Assembly: GCF_900177805.1 (NCBI RefSeq)
Contig: NZ_FXAX01000004.1
Location: 1 to 64,000 of the forward strand
Length of the DNA: 64,000 bases
Origin: Fibrobacter sp. UWB13
GTDB taxonomy: Bacteria; Fibrobacterota; Fibrobacteria; Fibrobacterales; Fibrobacteraceae
Direction of reading: 5' to 3'
Part shown: piece after piece, positions 1-7,862 of the stretch
Position numbering within the stretch: position 1 is the stretch's first letter
Layout of the letters: each line of letters starts with the position of its first letter
The notes under the pieces: model-generated
The model's input: the letters and a program-made list of their open reading frames with translations, nothing else
What the model was told of the DNA's origin: nothing
Database searches by the model: none
Made by a program: the position numbers and the translations under genes

Positions 1-91
1 TTCGCCGCTCGGCATTGCTGCCTCGCTCGACTTGCATGTATAAGACACGCCACCAGCGTTCGTTCTGAGCCAGGATCAAACTCTTCATTGA
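1..91 (-). rRNA. rrs: 16S ribosomal RNA, 5' end (partial)
   Basis: The reverse complement contains the universal 16S 5' primer site (AGAGTTTGATCCTGGCTCAG, at 65-84), followed by sequence typical of the first helices of bacterial 16S rRNA (GAACGCTGGTGGCGTG, then ATGCAAGTCGAGCG). Only about 90 nt of the 5' end lie inside the window and the gene continues past the left edge. The exact mature 5' end (about 91) is inferred from alignment with E. coli 16S in memory. Confidence 0.97.
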
Positions 92-333
92 TTTTCTAAA
101 TAGTCTGTCCTGTTTTTCGTAAATTGGCGATACTTAAAGTATCGCTTAAATCTTCGGCTCGGTCATGCCCAAGCAGGCTTGGTCGCGACTCTCGCCTCTT
201 GATTAATTGACTTCCAAGAAATTTTCTTGGGCCGTCACTAAGCACATCTCCGATTCCTTCAATCTTCCCGAAAGTCTCGCGGGCTTTCGCTTTTTCCTTC
301 GTGACTCGGTTTCGACCTCGTCTCTCAGGAACG
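92..333 (-). other. rRNA operon leader with hairpins
   Basis: This is the transcribed spacer between the putative rRNA promoter and 16S. It holds three short inverted repeats: GCGATACT/AGTATCGC with a 3-nt loop (127-145), CCAAGC/GCTTGG around 169-182, and CCAAGAA/TTCTTGG (214-230). Such structures normally serve leader processing or antitermination. I did not recognise a clear boxA. No protein gene is supported here; the short open frames across it overlap rRNA leader sequence. Confidence 0.6.
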
Positions 334-339
334 GCGCCA

Positions 340-367
340 ATTATAGAATTTTCAGATATCTTTGCAA
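340..367 (-). promoter_or_regulatory. rRNA operon promoter
   Basis: On the minus strand a -35 box TTGCAA (362-367) is separated by 16 nt from a perfect -10 box TATAAT (340-345). The start site should fall near 333, in a GC-rich stretch, as expected for stringently controlled rRNA promoters. The AT-rich run upstream of the -35 box (about 380-415) could be an UP element. The position directly upstream of the 16S leader supports the call. Confidence 0.8.
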
Positions 368-500
368 GGGGTAAATTCGAAAAAAATTTCATTTTTTTCA
401 CTTTTTTCGATGAGAACGGGATGAACGCCGCCGGAAATACACAAAGTCAACAACCTATAAACAGAAATCTTTTTTTTCGCCAAAGGAAAGAATTGACTGG

Positions 501-583
501 ACCCTTCACTTCGTTCAGGGTGACGATTGAAAGAAGACAATCCTCAGGAAAAGGGCGATGCCGGAACAGGGTCCGGCATGACA
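501..583. repeat. dispersed intergenic palindromic repeat copy
   Basis: Two adjacent imperfect palindromes lie between the rRNA promoter and the next gene. One has arms ACCCT/AGGGT (501-521) around CACTTCGTTC. The other has arms ATGCCGGA/TCCGGCAT (58-nt mark to 579) and ends in CATGAC. The same style of element, ending CATGAC or GGTGACG, recurs near 13573, 14030, 33562, 57336 and 59166. No gene is visible in 400-624. Confidence 0.6.
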
Positions 584-624
584 ACTAGAGGAAAGCCCAG
601 GGTAACGAATGAAAAACAAACGTT

Positions 625-1998
625 TTACCGGTACTTTAAGCCGGGGAAAGCCTCGTAATACGACTTTTTGTCAGCGTACATGCGTTCATCGGCAAGTCGC
701 ATTGCAGTACGTATATCGCTCTCACCATAACAGACTCCGACAGAGAAGCGAACGTCCTCTGTAATTTTCGACAAGTAATGGACTTGATCGACACGACGTC
801 GGACTTCATCTTCAGCGATTTTGGACACAATTATCATGAACTCGTCACCGCCAGCACGGAAGACCTCGCCATCATGGAAAACGCTTTGCAAAATCGAGGC
901 TGCCTTACGCAACATCTTATCGCCCGCAGCATGTCCACGTTCATCATTCACTCGTTTAAGCCCATTTAAGTCCGCAAATAGTACAGCATCCGGCATCGGA
1001 ACCTGACCTTCGACAATCTGATTGACCCAATTATTCATCACGTTTCGATTCTTGATACCCGTCAGGGAATCTATCGTACTCATGACTTCAAGTTTGTTCA
1101 AAAGCTTATAACTTGCAATTTCGGATGCGATAAAGAACGTTGTAAGCTCAAGCGTTTCCTTAATCTTCATGACATCTTCGACATTGAAGTTGAGCGACCA
1201 CATATAGCCGAGCAACTTTCCACCGTGACGCAACGGGAACAGCACCACTGTTTTAACCCCGGCATAACGAAGAGACGCATGCCAAACAGGATTCCGTTCG
1301 CGCAGATTTTCCATATCGCGGTCATCTTTCAAGATGATGCAAGTGCTCCCTGCAAGCGTATCTGGCCACGTTTCCAAAATCGCATAGAACCCCTGTATAT
1401 AGCGAGCCATCGGGTACAGCCCAGACCCTTCACGGAGAGATTCCGCAAAAATCGAGCAAGTACATTTTTCATCATCGGTCAACAAAATACAGCAATGGTC
1501 CGAGCCACAAATCTTGCGGATATCCTCGACCACATCCTGGAACGCGTGCTTGATATTACCCGAGCCACGCAACTTGATGCAAGCTTTCAACACGTCAGCA
1601 GCGGTATCCGCAGAAAGGTCCGCCATCGCAGAAGAATCCGCCTTGGGGGCAACGTCATAACAGTAAATGCAATAGCCAATATTTTCTTTGTCCGAATCAA
1701 GCGGCAAAAGGAACATATTGAGCCAAAGACCCATCATGTAAAGATTCACGTAGGCATGGAGCGGCTTTCCATCGCGAATGCAACGGAAGCAATGCTCTTC
1801 AAAATTCGGATTCTTGGGGAAACAAGCCTCATAGGGGCAACCGGGTTCAAACGGATGATTCAGCGCAGCCATGTCATCGCAATGAGCTTTATTGCCCGCA
1901 ACTACACGGATATTTCCATAAGTCCCATCTGGGAAAAATTCAACAGAAACAACACAAGCCTTAGCTTTATAGTGCGACAGCAAATCATCAAAGTTCAT
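625..1998 (-). CDS. GAF-like sensor diguanylate cyclase (GGDEF)
   Basis: A 457-residue soluble protein predicted to make c-di-GMP from two GTP. The C-terminal GGDEF domain (about 308-450) starts with a DSLTGIKNRN motif and has an intact RAGGDEF active site (GGDEF at 383-387). The five-residue-upstream RxxD inhibitory site is absent, so product inhibition by that route is unlikely. Residues about 135-295 look like a GAF-type sensory domain. The N-terminal 110 residues are cysteine-rich (C-x-C pairs around 40-75 and 110-113) and may bind metal or sense redox; that is inference. The start has an AGGGGA ribosome site and a TATATT -10-like box 27 bp upstream. It lies 89 bp downstream of the cellulose-synthase-like fusion, on the same strand. 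Confidence 0.85.
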   Translation of the reverse strand: MNFDDLLSHYKAKACVVSVEFFPDGTYGNIRVVAGNKAHCDDMAALNHPFEPGCPYEACFPKNPNFEEHCFRCIRDGKPLHAYVNLYMMGLWLNMFLLPLDSDKENIGYCIYCYDVAPKADSSAMADLSADTAADVLKACIKLRGSGNIKHAFQDVVEDIRKICGSDHCCILLTDDEKCTCSIFAESLREGSGLYPMARYIQGFYAILETWPDTLAGSTCIILKDDRDMENLRERNPVWHASLRYAGVKTVVLFPLRHGGKLLGYMWSLNFNVEDVMKIKETLELTTFFIASEIASYKLLNKLEVMSTIDSLTGIKNRNVMNNWVNQIVEGQVPMPDAVLFADLNGLKRVNDERGHAAGDKMLRKAASILQSVFHDGEVFRAGGDEFMIIVSKIAEDEVRRRVDQVHYLSKITEDVRFSVGVCYGESDIRTAMRLADERMYADKKSYYEAFPGLKYR

Positions 1999-2087
1999 AA
2001 CAAATCCCCTATTTTTCGTTTATTAATATAACCTTTTTGGACGGGAAAGTCATTCAGAAATTTTATTTGTACTACCCATTCCAGCCC

Positions 2088-5000
2088 CTAAGTTCTAAAA
2101 ATTCGCCATCCTAGGTTTTTCCACAAGTTGCGAATATACTCATCGCCAAAGCGCAAGCGTTGCGGCAATGTCGGTATGCGGTCATAGAGCATTTGCACAA
2201 ACTCGTCTTTCTGACCCGCGAAATCGAGAATTTCGACCGTATAAACGCTCGGCACTTTGGGGTTGCACGAATGATGAATCGAGACAACAGTTCCCTTGAC
2301 ATTCAAGTCTTTGTTGTCCGTAGAAATTCCAAGCTCTACTTGCTCGCCCAAATAAAGTACATCAACTTCATCGACAAAGACATCCACCGAATGCTCGGTT
2401 AGCTTGGTCGTCACGCCTTCCACAAGTTTTCCATCGCCCTTGTGGAGCGCAACAAGATCGGCAGCAAAGACCTTCACATTTTCGCTATCAGAATCACGAC
2501 CAAAACCAAGGAACAAGCACATCGTGAGGTAATACGAATTGCGCACAAGCCAGAACAGCACCGCCAAAATTCCGATGTATTCAAATGCCACCATCATGTA
2601 AGTCATGTGTACAATCCCCGCAAGCGTGAGCACCAAAAGAACCGCAAACGGCAAAAGGCTTCGCTTGTCGATAACTCTACGAACACTTACCTTTTCTTTT
2701 TTCGTTACTTTAAACTTGGAAAGCGTTATGCCAAACACCTCCTTCACGACAGGCATCAAGAGGAACGGCATCACGGACGTCTCGTAAATACCGCTCCACT
2801 GCGCAGAGATTTTGCCTTGGCTCGTAACGCGGAGTGCAAGGATTTGCAAAATGTGCATCGGCAACCAGAATAACGCAAGGTCCACAAGCGTACACTTGAA
2901 AATCGGGATGCAGAACACAGCAAACATCAACGGCGAAATGAGATAAATCAAGTTCTTGATCGGCGAGAACCAGTAAAGCACGGAATTCAAGTAACTCATC
3001 TTTTGCGACACATCCAATTTATGGTTACGCAAGAACTTGAGCTGCCTTGCAGTCGCAATCACACCACGCCCCCAACGGGTGCGCTGTTGCACATGTTCCT
3101 GGAACGTCGAGGGAGCAACACCCGACGCAAGCGGTTCAGAAAGCCCGAGGCTAACATAACCCGCCGATTCAATCAGCATGCCCGTCGCAAAATCTTCCGT
3201 AATAGACTTTGTATAGAATCCGCCGATATCTTCGAGCGCTTTACGGGAAAGGATTGTATTCGAACCACCGTAAATTACGCTGTTCGTTGAAGTTTTTGCA
3301 ACCTCAATCACGTCATAGAAATAATCCTGTTCATTCGGCACAACGCGCTCGGCATAAAGATTGTGCTGGAACACGTCAGGCGTATAAAAACTTTGCGGGG
3401 TCTGGACAAAACCAAGCGCACGGCGACGTTCCTTTGGCAAGCTCGCATTGATGCGCTCGGCATCGACAAAGTACGGAATCGTCTTGAGCAAGAACTTCCG
3501 TTGCGGAATCATGTCGGCATCAAACGTTACCACATACGGAGAATTCGTCCGGGCAAGAGCAGCGTTCAAGTTTCCCGCCTTTGCACCTTTGTTATCCGGG
3601 CGATCAAAGTAAATCACGCCAAGCTCTTCGGCAAGGGCACGCATTTCCGGACGGCGGTTGTCATCGCACAGGCAAATATGGACTTTGGACTTGTCCGGGT
3701 ATTCCATGTGCTTACAGCCGATAATCGTCTTGCGCAAAAGTTCCACAGGCTCGTTGTACGTCGAAATGAAAATATCGACATCCGGGAATTCTTCATCTGC
3801 AATTTTTGGAAGCGGATGATCGCGCAACTTGAGCAAACCACCGTAATGGACAAATGATTCAAAAAAGCCGAGAACTTCTACAACAAGCAGGAGAAAACTC
3901 CCCACCACAGCTATCCAGCCATAAGCATACGGAATCGAGCATGACACACGCCAGCAGAGGTAAACGAGCGTGCAGAGCGTACTAAACAAGAGGAACATAT
4001 CGCCAAAAATCACCTTGGCTGGGCTCTTATTAAATTTTTTTGCCGCTTCGTCCGTACTGTATTTTAGCAAGTCATCGTAAGAGCGGATAATTTTGTTTTT
4101 AGAACGCTTTCTGTACTTTTCCAACGCAAGACACAGAAAGAGAAAAATAAACAGAGGCCCAGCAAACATCAGCCAGACCTTGTGTGGCTTAGAACGGGCT
4201 AAAATCTTGAAATTTTCAATCGCGCTATACTCAAGCGTAATTTGATCAATCGGTTTTCCTTGGAATAGCGCCTTTGCAAAACGTCCCGAAATTGTCAAAT
4301 CACCATCCGTCAAATATTCCACAGCACGGGAATCATCACGGATCATCGAAGATTCTTCTTCTTTATTCGAAAGATTCCAAATGGTATAGCTTATATGCAA
4401 GGAGTCAATCAAGCTATACCAAATCCTTACATTTTCAAAATCAATTTTTCCATCACCCGATTCTTCGCAAAGACCACTTTCCGTAATAAATATCGGCGTT
4501 CCTCGTTTCATGACATTACGAAGTTTTGCACGAAAGACATAAGTATGCGAAGTTGCATAAAAATGGAACGAATACATCACGTTGTCGAACGGAAGCGGAT
4601 CCTCTGCCGGGTACTGGATTTCACGAGCATAGTTTGGCGTACCAATGACAATCAGAGCATCAGGTTTGTGCCTGCGAATCACCGGGATAACGACATGCGC
4701 ATATTCCTTGATGTCTTCCCAAGTGCAGTCGCCATTGGGCTCATTGCAAATTTCAAAAATCACGTTCGGGACATTCGCATATTCCCTAGCCATTTCGTTA
4801 AAGAAGGAAATCGCCTCGGCAAGATACACATTAGGATTCTGATCTTCTAGAACATGCCAGTCCACAATAACATACATGTCATTTGCAATGGCGTATTCAA
4901 CCCCCTTGCGCAAAATTTCCATGTTCTTTTTGCGGTCGCCCTCCACATAGTCCTTGGAGTACATGGCAAGGCGAATGAGGTTCGCATTCCACTCTGTGCT

Positions 5001-5222
5001 GAGTTGCTTAAACAGTTTGTTATTCACAAACTGCGGAAACCACGTGAGACCATGGGTGCTTGCGCCCTTAAGAACGACGACATTCCCATGCTCGTCGTGA
5101 AGCTCCGTACCCACAACATGAAGTTTACCGCTCGTCGATGGACGCGCAACAGGAGTCGCCACCGCAAACGAGACAAAAAACAAAACCAAAAAGAATAGAA
5201 AGAAATATTTCCGCACAACCAT
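2088..5222 (-). CDS. GH5 endoglucanase - GT2 cellulose synthase-like fusion with PilZ-like tail
   Basis: A 1044-residue membrane protein joining a hydrolase and a polymerase. A signal or anchor segment (1-22) leads into a GH5 domain (about 30-330) with DWH at 121-123, acid/base Glu161 in CNEP and nucleophile Glu248 in TESG. Membrane segments follow (about 348-368, 405-455). The GT2 domain (about 480-725) has D520, DAD at 568-570, TED at 675-677 and QQRTRW at 712-717, the processive beta-glucan synthase signature. Further membrane helices run to about 905, then a PilZ-like barrel (about 915-1000) that lacks the RxxxR and (D/N)xSxxG c-di-GMP motifs. In known bcs operons the hydrolase is a separate GH8 protein. 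The product is probably cellulose or a related beta-glucan, with the GH5 domain outside the membrane. The ATG has no Shine-Dalgarno site. Confidence 0.88.
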   Translation of the reverse strand: MVVRKYFFLFFLVLFFVSFAVATPVARPSTSGKLHVVGTELHDEHGNVVVLKGASTHGLTWFPQFVNNKLFKQLSTEWNANLIRLAMYSKDYVEGDRKKNMEILRKGVEYAIANDMYVIVDWHVLEDQNPNVYLAEAISFFNEMAREYANVPNVIFEICNEPNGDCTWEDIKEYAHVVIPVIRRHKPDALIVIGTPNYAREIQYPAEDPLPFDNVMYSFHFYATSHTYVFRAKLRNVMKRGTPIFITESGLCEESGDGKIDFENVRIWYSLIDSLHISYTIWNLSNKEEESSMIRDDSRAVEYLTDGDLTISGRFAKALFQGKPIDQITLEYSAIENFKILARSKPHKVWLMFAGPLFIFLFLCLALEKYRKRSKNKIIRSYDDLLKYSTDEAAKKFNKSPAKVIFGDMFLLFSTLCTLVYLCWRVSCSIPYAYGWIAVVGSFLLLVVEVLGFFESFVHYGGLLKLRDHPLPKIADEEFPDVDIFISTYNEPVELLRKTIIGCKHMEYPDKSKVHICLCDDNRRPEMRALAEELGVIYFDRPDNKGAKAGNLNAALARTNSPYVVTFDADMIPQRKFLLKTIPYFVDAERINASLPKERRRALGFVQTPQSFYTPDVFQHNLYAERVVPNEQDYFYDVIEVAKTSTNSVIYGGSNTILSRKALEDIGGFYTKSITEDFATGMLIESAGYVSLGLSEPLASGVAPSTFQEHVQQRTRWGRGVIATARQLKFLRNHKLDVSQKMSYLNSVLYWFSPIKNLIYLISPLMFAVFCIPIFKCTLVDLALFWLPMHILQILALRVTSQGKISAQWSGIYETSVMPFLLMPVVKEVFGITLSKFKVTKKEKVSVRRVIDKRSLLPFAVLLVLTLAGIVHMTYMMVAFEYIGILAVLFWLVRNSYYLTMCLFLGFGRDSDSENVKVFAADLVALHKGDGKLVEGVTTKLTEHSVDVFVDEVDVLYLGEQVELGISTDNKDLNVKGTVVSIHHSCNPKVPSVYTVEILDFAGQKDEFVQMLYDRIPTLPQRLRFGDEYIRNLWKNLGWRIFRT

Positions 5223-5228
5223 ATCATT

Positions 5229-5257
5229 AAGATATGAAAATAAACAGAATATTGCAA
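5229..5257 (-). promoter_or_regulatory. promoter of GH5-GT2 gene, likely leaderless
   Basis: TTGCAA (5252-5257), a 17-nt spacer and TATCTT (5229-5234) form a good sigma70-type promoter on the minus strand. Only 6 nt separate the -10 box from the ATG, so transcription should begin at or next to the start codon. No ribosome-binding sequence is present, which agrees with a leaderless mRNA. Confidence 0.65.
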
Positions 5258-5275
5258 CGTTTATCTTTACACATT

Positions 5276-5303
5276 AAAAAAGCACCCCACATTTGCAGGG
5301 TGC
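5276..5303 (-). terminator. rho-independent terminator of the 5330-6223 lipoprotein gene
   Basis: On the minus strand GCACCC and GGGTGC arms (5282-5303) close a hairpin that is followed by TTTTTT (forward A run at 5276-5281). It lies about 27 bp after the stop of the lipoprotein gene and before the promoter of the GH5-GT2 gene, so it separates the two units. Confidence 0.85.
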
Positions 5304-5329
5304 ATTGTACCTATTATGAATAGCGTTTA

Positions 5330-6223
5330 TTACTTGCCGTGGCGGAGCTTGGAACCAATAGCGCGGAAAATATCCTTAATCTGTTTTTCGGTCATCGTCG
5401 GCGTTTCGGCAGACTTGGCAAGACCCGTCCTATTATGGAAGTTTGTAATCAAGTCTACAAATTCAGCGGAAGCAGAGATGTCCTGATCATAGAGATCAAA
5501 ATTGAAGAATTCCTGCGTTTCGCCGTTTTCATATTCTTGCTGATAATCCTTAAAAGCCTTTTTACAATCATTTTCGACATACGCATAGCGGAAACCCTGC
5601 TTGACGGTGCTAGTCACGCCACCATACGACACCGTATATTCAATGGAACCCTGCGTATGAGAGACATAAGTCATTTCAAGACCTTCAATGCTGAGAGTCT
5701 TGCAGCTCATGTTAATAGAGTTCTTCGGAACTTTCGCAATCAAGGAAAGCGTTTCTTGCATTTCGCCAAAGTTTTCGAAAATGCAATCCGTATTGATATA
5801 GATAACATCACTGTAATACGGATCTTCGAGAACGACACCTTCAATCAGCGGACTTTTAACTGTCGCGCTCTTATAGAAATTGCCTTCTGGGAACTGTTCA
5901 CCGGCAGCAACTCTAAATTCATAAGTGTTCTTGCCAGCACCATCACCCAAATCCATTTGAGCCGTGCCGTTGCCAGCATCCGTCAATGCACCATGCTGAG
6001 TCGTCTTTTTCCAAACAGCTTCGTTTGCATAATCCGTGCAAGTAGCCTTGGTAATTTCCAAGGTGCCATCGGCAGCATAGCTATATTCACCCATTTCAGA
6101 AATGATATAGTCCGTCGGGAGGGCGGCTGGAGTTGGAGCCACGGAGCTGGAATCATCGGAAGACGATACGCAACCCGTCATAGCAAGGGCGACCGCAGGG
6201 AGTACGGCAAGAACTTTTTTCAT
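5330..6223 (-). CDS. secreted lipoprotein of unknown function
   Basis: A 297-residue protein starting MKKVLAVLPAVALAMTGC, a standard lipoprotein signal with a lipobox cysteine at residue 18, followed by a Ser/Pro-rich linker. I chose ATG 6223 because a GAGGA ribosome site lies 7 nt before it; the in-frame ATG at 6232 and upstream start lack this. The body is rich in beta-type sequence with several cysteines (CTDYANEA, NTDCIFENFG, SCKTLSIEG, NDCKKAF) that could pair as disulfides. I do not recognise the family. It is monocistronic, with its own promoter and terminator. The most likely location is the outer membrane or the periplasm. Confidence 0.8.
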   Translation of the reverse strand: MKKVLAVLPAVALAMTGCVSSSDDSSSVAPTPAALPTDYIISEMGEYSYAADGTLEITKATCTDYANEAVWKKTTQHGALTDAGNGTAQMDLGDGAGKNTYEFRVAAGEQFPEGNFYKSATVKSPLIEGVVLEDPYYSDVIYINTDCIFENFGEMQETLSLIAKVPKNSINMSCKTLSIEGLEMTYVSHTQGSIEYTVSYGGVTSTVKQGFRYAYVENDCKKAFKDYQQEYENGETQEFFNFDLYDQDISASAEFVDLITNFHNRTGLAKSAETPTMTEKQIKDIFRAIGSKLRHGK

Positions 6224-6254
6224 ATAAATCCTCATTATTAAATTGTCCTTACTA

Positions 6255-6283
6255 ATGTACAATTTTTTTAAGCTTTACACAAG
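6255..6283 (-). promoter_or_regulatory. promoter of the lipoprotein gene
   Basis: Minus-strand TTGTGT (6278-6283), a 17-nt spacer and TACATT (6255-6260) lie about 32 bp before the ATG of the lipoprotein gene, in an AT-rich region. The remainder of 6224-6351 contains no gene. Confidence 0.5.
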
Positions 6284-6351
6284 AAAAAACATGTACAAAG
6301 TGAAGATTTATTTACTTGAGTTGTAAAATCGCTAATAAAGGATTATAGATC

Positions 6352-7062
6352 TTACCAATCCTTAGCCGGGCGAGCTTGACCGCGGACGGGTTTCCAGGGC
6401 TTGCGTTCACCGTTCTGTTCGTCAAAGTCCTTGAGGAGCTGGGCCGCTTCTTCAGGAGTCATTTCGCCAGGTTGAAGCGGCTGCTGTTCTGGCTCACCGC
6501 CGTTACTATCACTGGAATTCCCTTCGGACTGTTCGGGCTGCTGCTGCTCTCCGGCACCGCCATTGCTATCAGAACTATCGCCACCCTGGCTACTGCTAGA
6601 CTGACCGTTCTGACCTTGATTCTGTTGATCTTGGTTTTGGTCATTCTGGGCGCTAGAGGAACTCTGGTCGCCATTCTGGTTCTGATTTTGCTGATCCTGG
6701 TTCTGCTGATCTTTATTCTGGTCTTGGTTTTGCTTGTCCTGATTCTGATCCTGGTTTTGATCCTGATTATTTTGGTCTTGATTCTGGTCGTTTTTAGGAT
6801 CGTTCTTCTTATTTTCGTTCTTTTGCTCGTCCTTCGCTTCGTGAATGCGGTCGAGGAGCATCTGCAATTTCTGATCGTTCGGGTAGTATTGCAAGCCTTC
6901 GTTGCAAGTGATTTCTGCTGTCGGCAAGCGGTTTTCGATGTACTGGAACGCCGCATCGCCATAGTAGGCAGAAGCCGACTTCGGAGCCGCGAATGCAACG
7001 GATGCAAGGAACAAAGTTACAGACGAGAGACGAATGACGAGAGAGGAGAGAGACTGCTTCAT
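6352..7062 (-). CDS. BatC-like exported protein with Gln/Asn/Asp-rich repeat
   Basis: A 236-residue protein with a signal peptide (about 1-25) and a short TPR-like helical segment (about 32-72). A long low-complexity run of N, Q, D and K (about 80-150) and a Ser/Gly/Gln stretch (150-195) follow. The tail MTPEEAAQLLKDFDEQNGER ... KDW resembles the end of BatC-type proteins from Bacteroides aerotolerance (Bat) operons. The start overlaps the stop of the preceding TPR gene (TAATG). Its ribosome site GGAGGTGATC matches the 16S 3' end over 10 nt and is embedded in the last codons of that gene, so translation is probably coupled. The usual Bat partners (VWA proteins, MoxR) are not in the window, so the BatC identity is tentative. 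Confidence 0.7.
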   Translation of the reverse strand: MKQSLSSLVIRLSSVTLFLASVAFAAPKSASAYYGDAAFQYIENRLPTAEITCNEGLQYYPNDQKLQMLLDRIHEAKDEQKNENKKNDPKNDQNQDQNNQDQNQDQNQDKQNQDQNKDQQNQDQQNQNQNGDQSSSSAQNDQNQDQQNQGQNGQSSSSQGGDSSDSNGGAGEQQQPEQSEGNSSDSNGGEPEQQPLQPGEMTPEEAAQLLKDFDEQNGERKPWKPVRGQARPAKDW

Positions 7063-7811
7063 TAGATCACCTCCAGGTCGTTGTCGGTGTTGCTAGCGTC
7101 AATCTTTGCCTTGGGCTTGCGACCGGCTTTGATTTCGATAACGTCATCAATGCGCTGGACATGGCCGCTCAATTGGCTTGCGGTTTCATCTTCGGCAATC
7201 AGATTCTCGAGCATCTGCTTGCCTTCGGCATACTTGCCATCCTTGCAAAGCTGGAGCGCACGAGCCAAAACCTGCTTAGCTTTTTCGCTCAGCGGAGGTT
7301 GTTTCTGGTCATTCTGATTTTGGTTCTGGTCCTTGTTTTCTTTTTGCTTGTCGAGTTCTTCCTTAAGCTTACGCTGGACAATTTCAACGTTCTTCTTCGC
7401 GTTTTCAAAATCGTTATCGAGGTCAATTGCCTTTTTCAAATAAGCAACCGATTCACGCCAGGCCGCAATGCGCGCACTCGGTTCCTGAGCTTTTTCGCCC
7501 ACGCGGAAATGCGTATTCGCCAAGTTATACGCCGCCTTCGCCGCCATATTCCTGTCGGGCATGCGCACAGCGCTTTCGAGTTCCTTCTTGGCTTCTTCAA
7601 AATTGCCAAGCTTGTATTGGCACGTTCCAATGTTGTAGAACAAAAGCGGATTTGCGGGCTCCGCTTCGCGGGCCTTCATGTACTTTTCAAGCGCACCGGC
7701 ATAATCGCCAGCGGCAAAAAGCTTGTTGCCATCATTGATTGGTCGGGCAAACGTCGCCACAGCCATAAGCATCGTCAAAGAACAAATCTTAAATACAGTA
7801 GAAATTCGCAT
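7062..7811 (-). CDS. TPR protein, BatC/BatE-like, periplasmic
   Basis: A 249-residue protein with an N-terminal signal peptide (to about ATFA). At least two TPR units follow (NKLFAAGDYAGALEKYMKA, then LLFYNIGTCQYKLGNFEEAK), with a further helical pair around AAKAAYNLANTHFRVG. A charged QNQND linker leads to a second helical domain. ATG 7811 is preferred over the GTG two codons upstream because AGAAG is closer to normal spacing. TPR proteins scaffold complexes; together with its overlapping neighbour it resembles the TPR pair at the end of Bat operons. No catalytic motif is visible. Confidence 0.75.
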   Translation of the reverse strand: MRISTVFKICSLTMLMAVATFARPINDGNKLFAAGDYAGALEKYMKAREAEPANPLLFYNIGTCQYKLGNFEEAKKELESAVRMPDRNMAAKAAYNLANTHFRVGEKAQEPSARIAAWRESVAYLKKAIDLDNDFENAKKNVEIVQRKLKEELDKQKENKDQNQNQNDQKQPPLSEKAKQVLARALQLCKDGKYAEGKQMLENLIAEDETASQLSGHVQRIDDVIEIKAGRKPKAKIDASNTDNDLEVI

Positions 7812-7862
7812 ATTCACACTTCTTATTCTTTTTCGAACACCAATATATCAAATTTCAACTTC

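Noticed and set aside
96-588. Small open frames in the rRNA leader and promoter region
   Set aside because: They cover the 16S leader, promoter and repeat palindromes, with no ribosome site or protein-like composition.
2088-2400. c-di-GMP-binding PilZ domain at the C-terminus of the GT2 fusion
   Set aside because: RxxxR and (D/N)xSxxG are missing; only a PilZ-like barrel is suggested.
6640-6800. Tandem CTGGTTCTGATTTTG-like units suggesting a CRISPR or satellite
   Set aside because: These encode the Gln/Asn/Asp-rich tract of the BatC-like protein; no spacers, unequal units.
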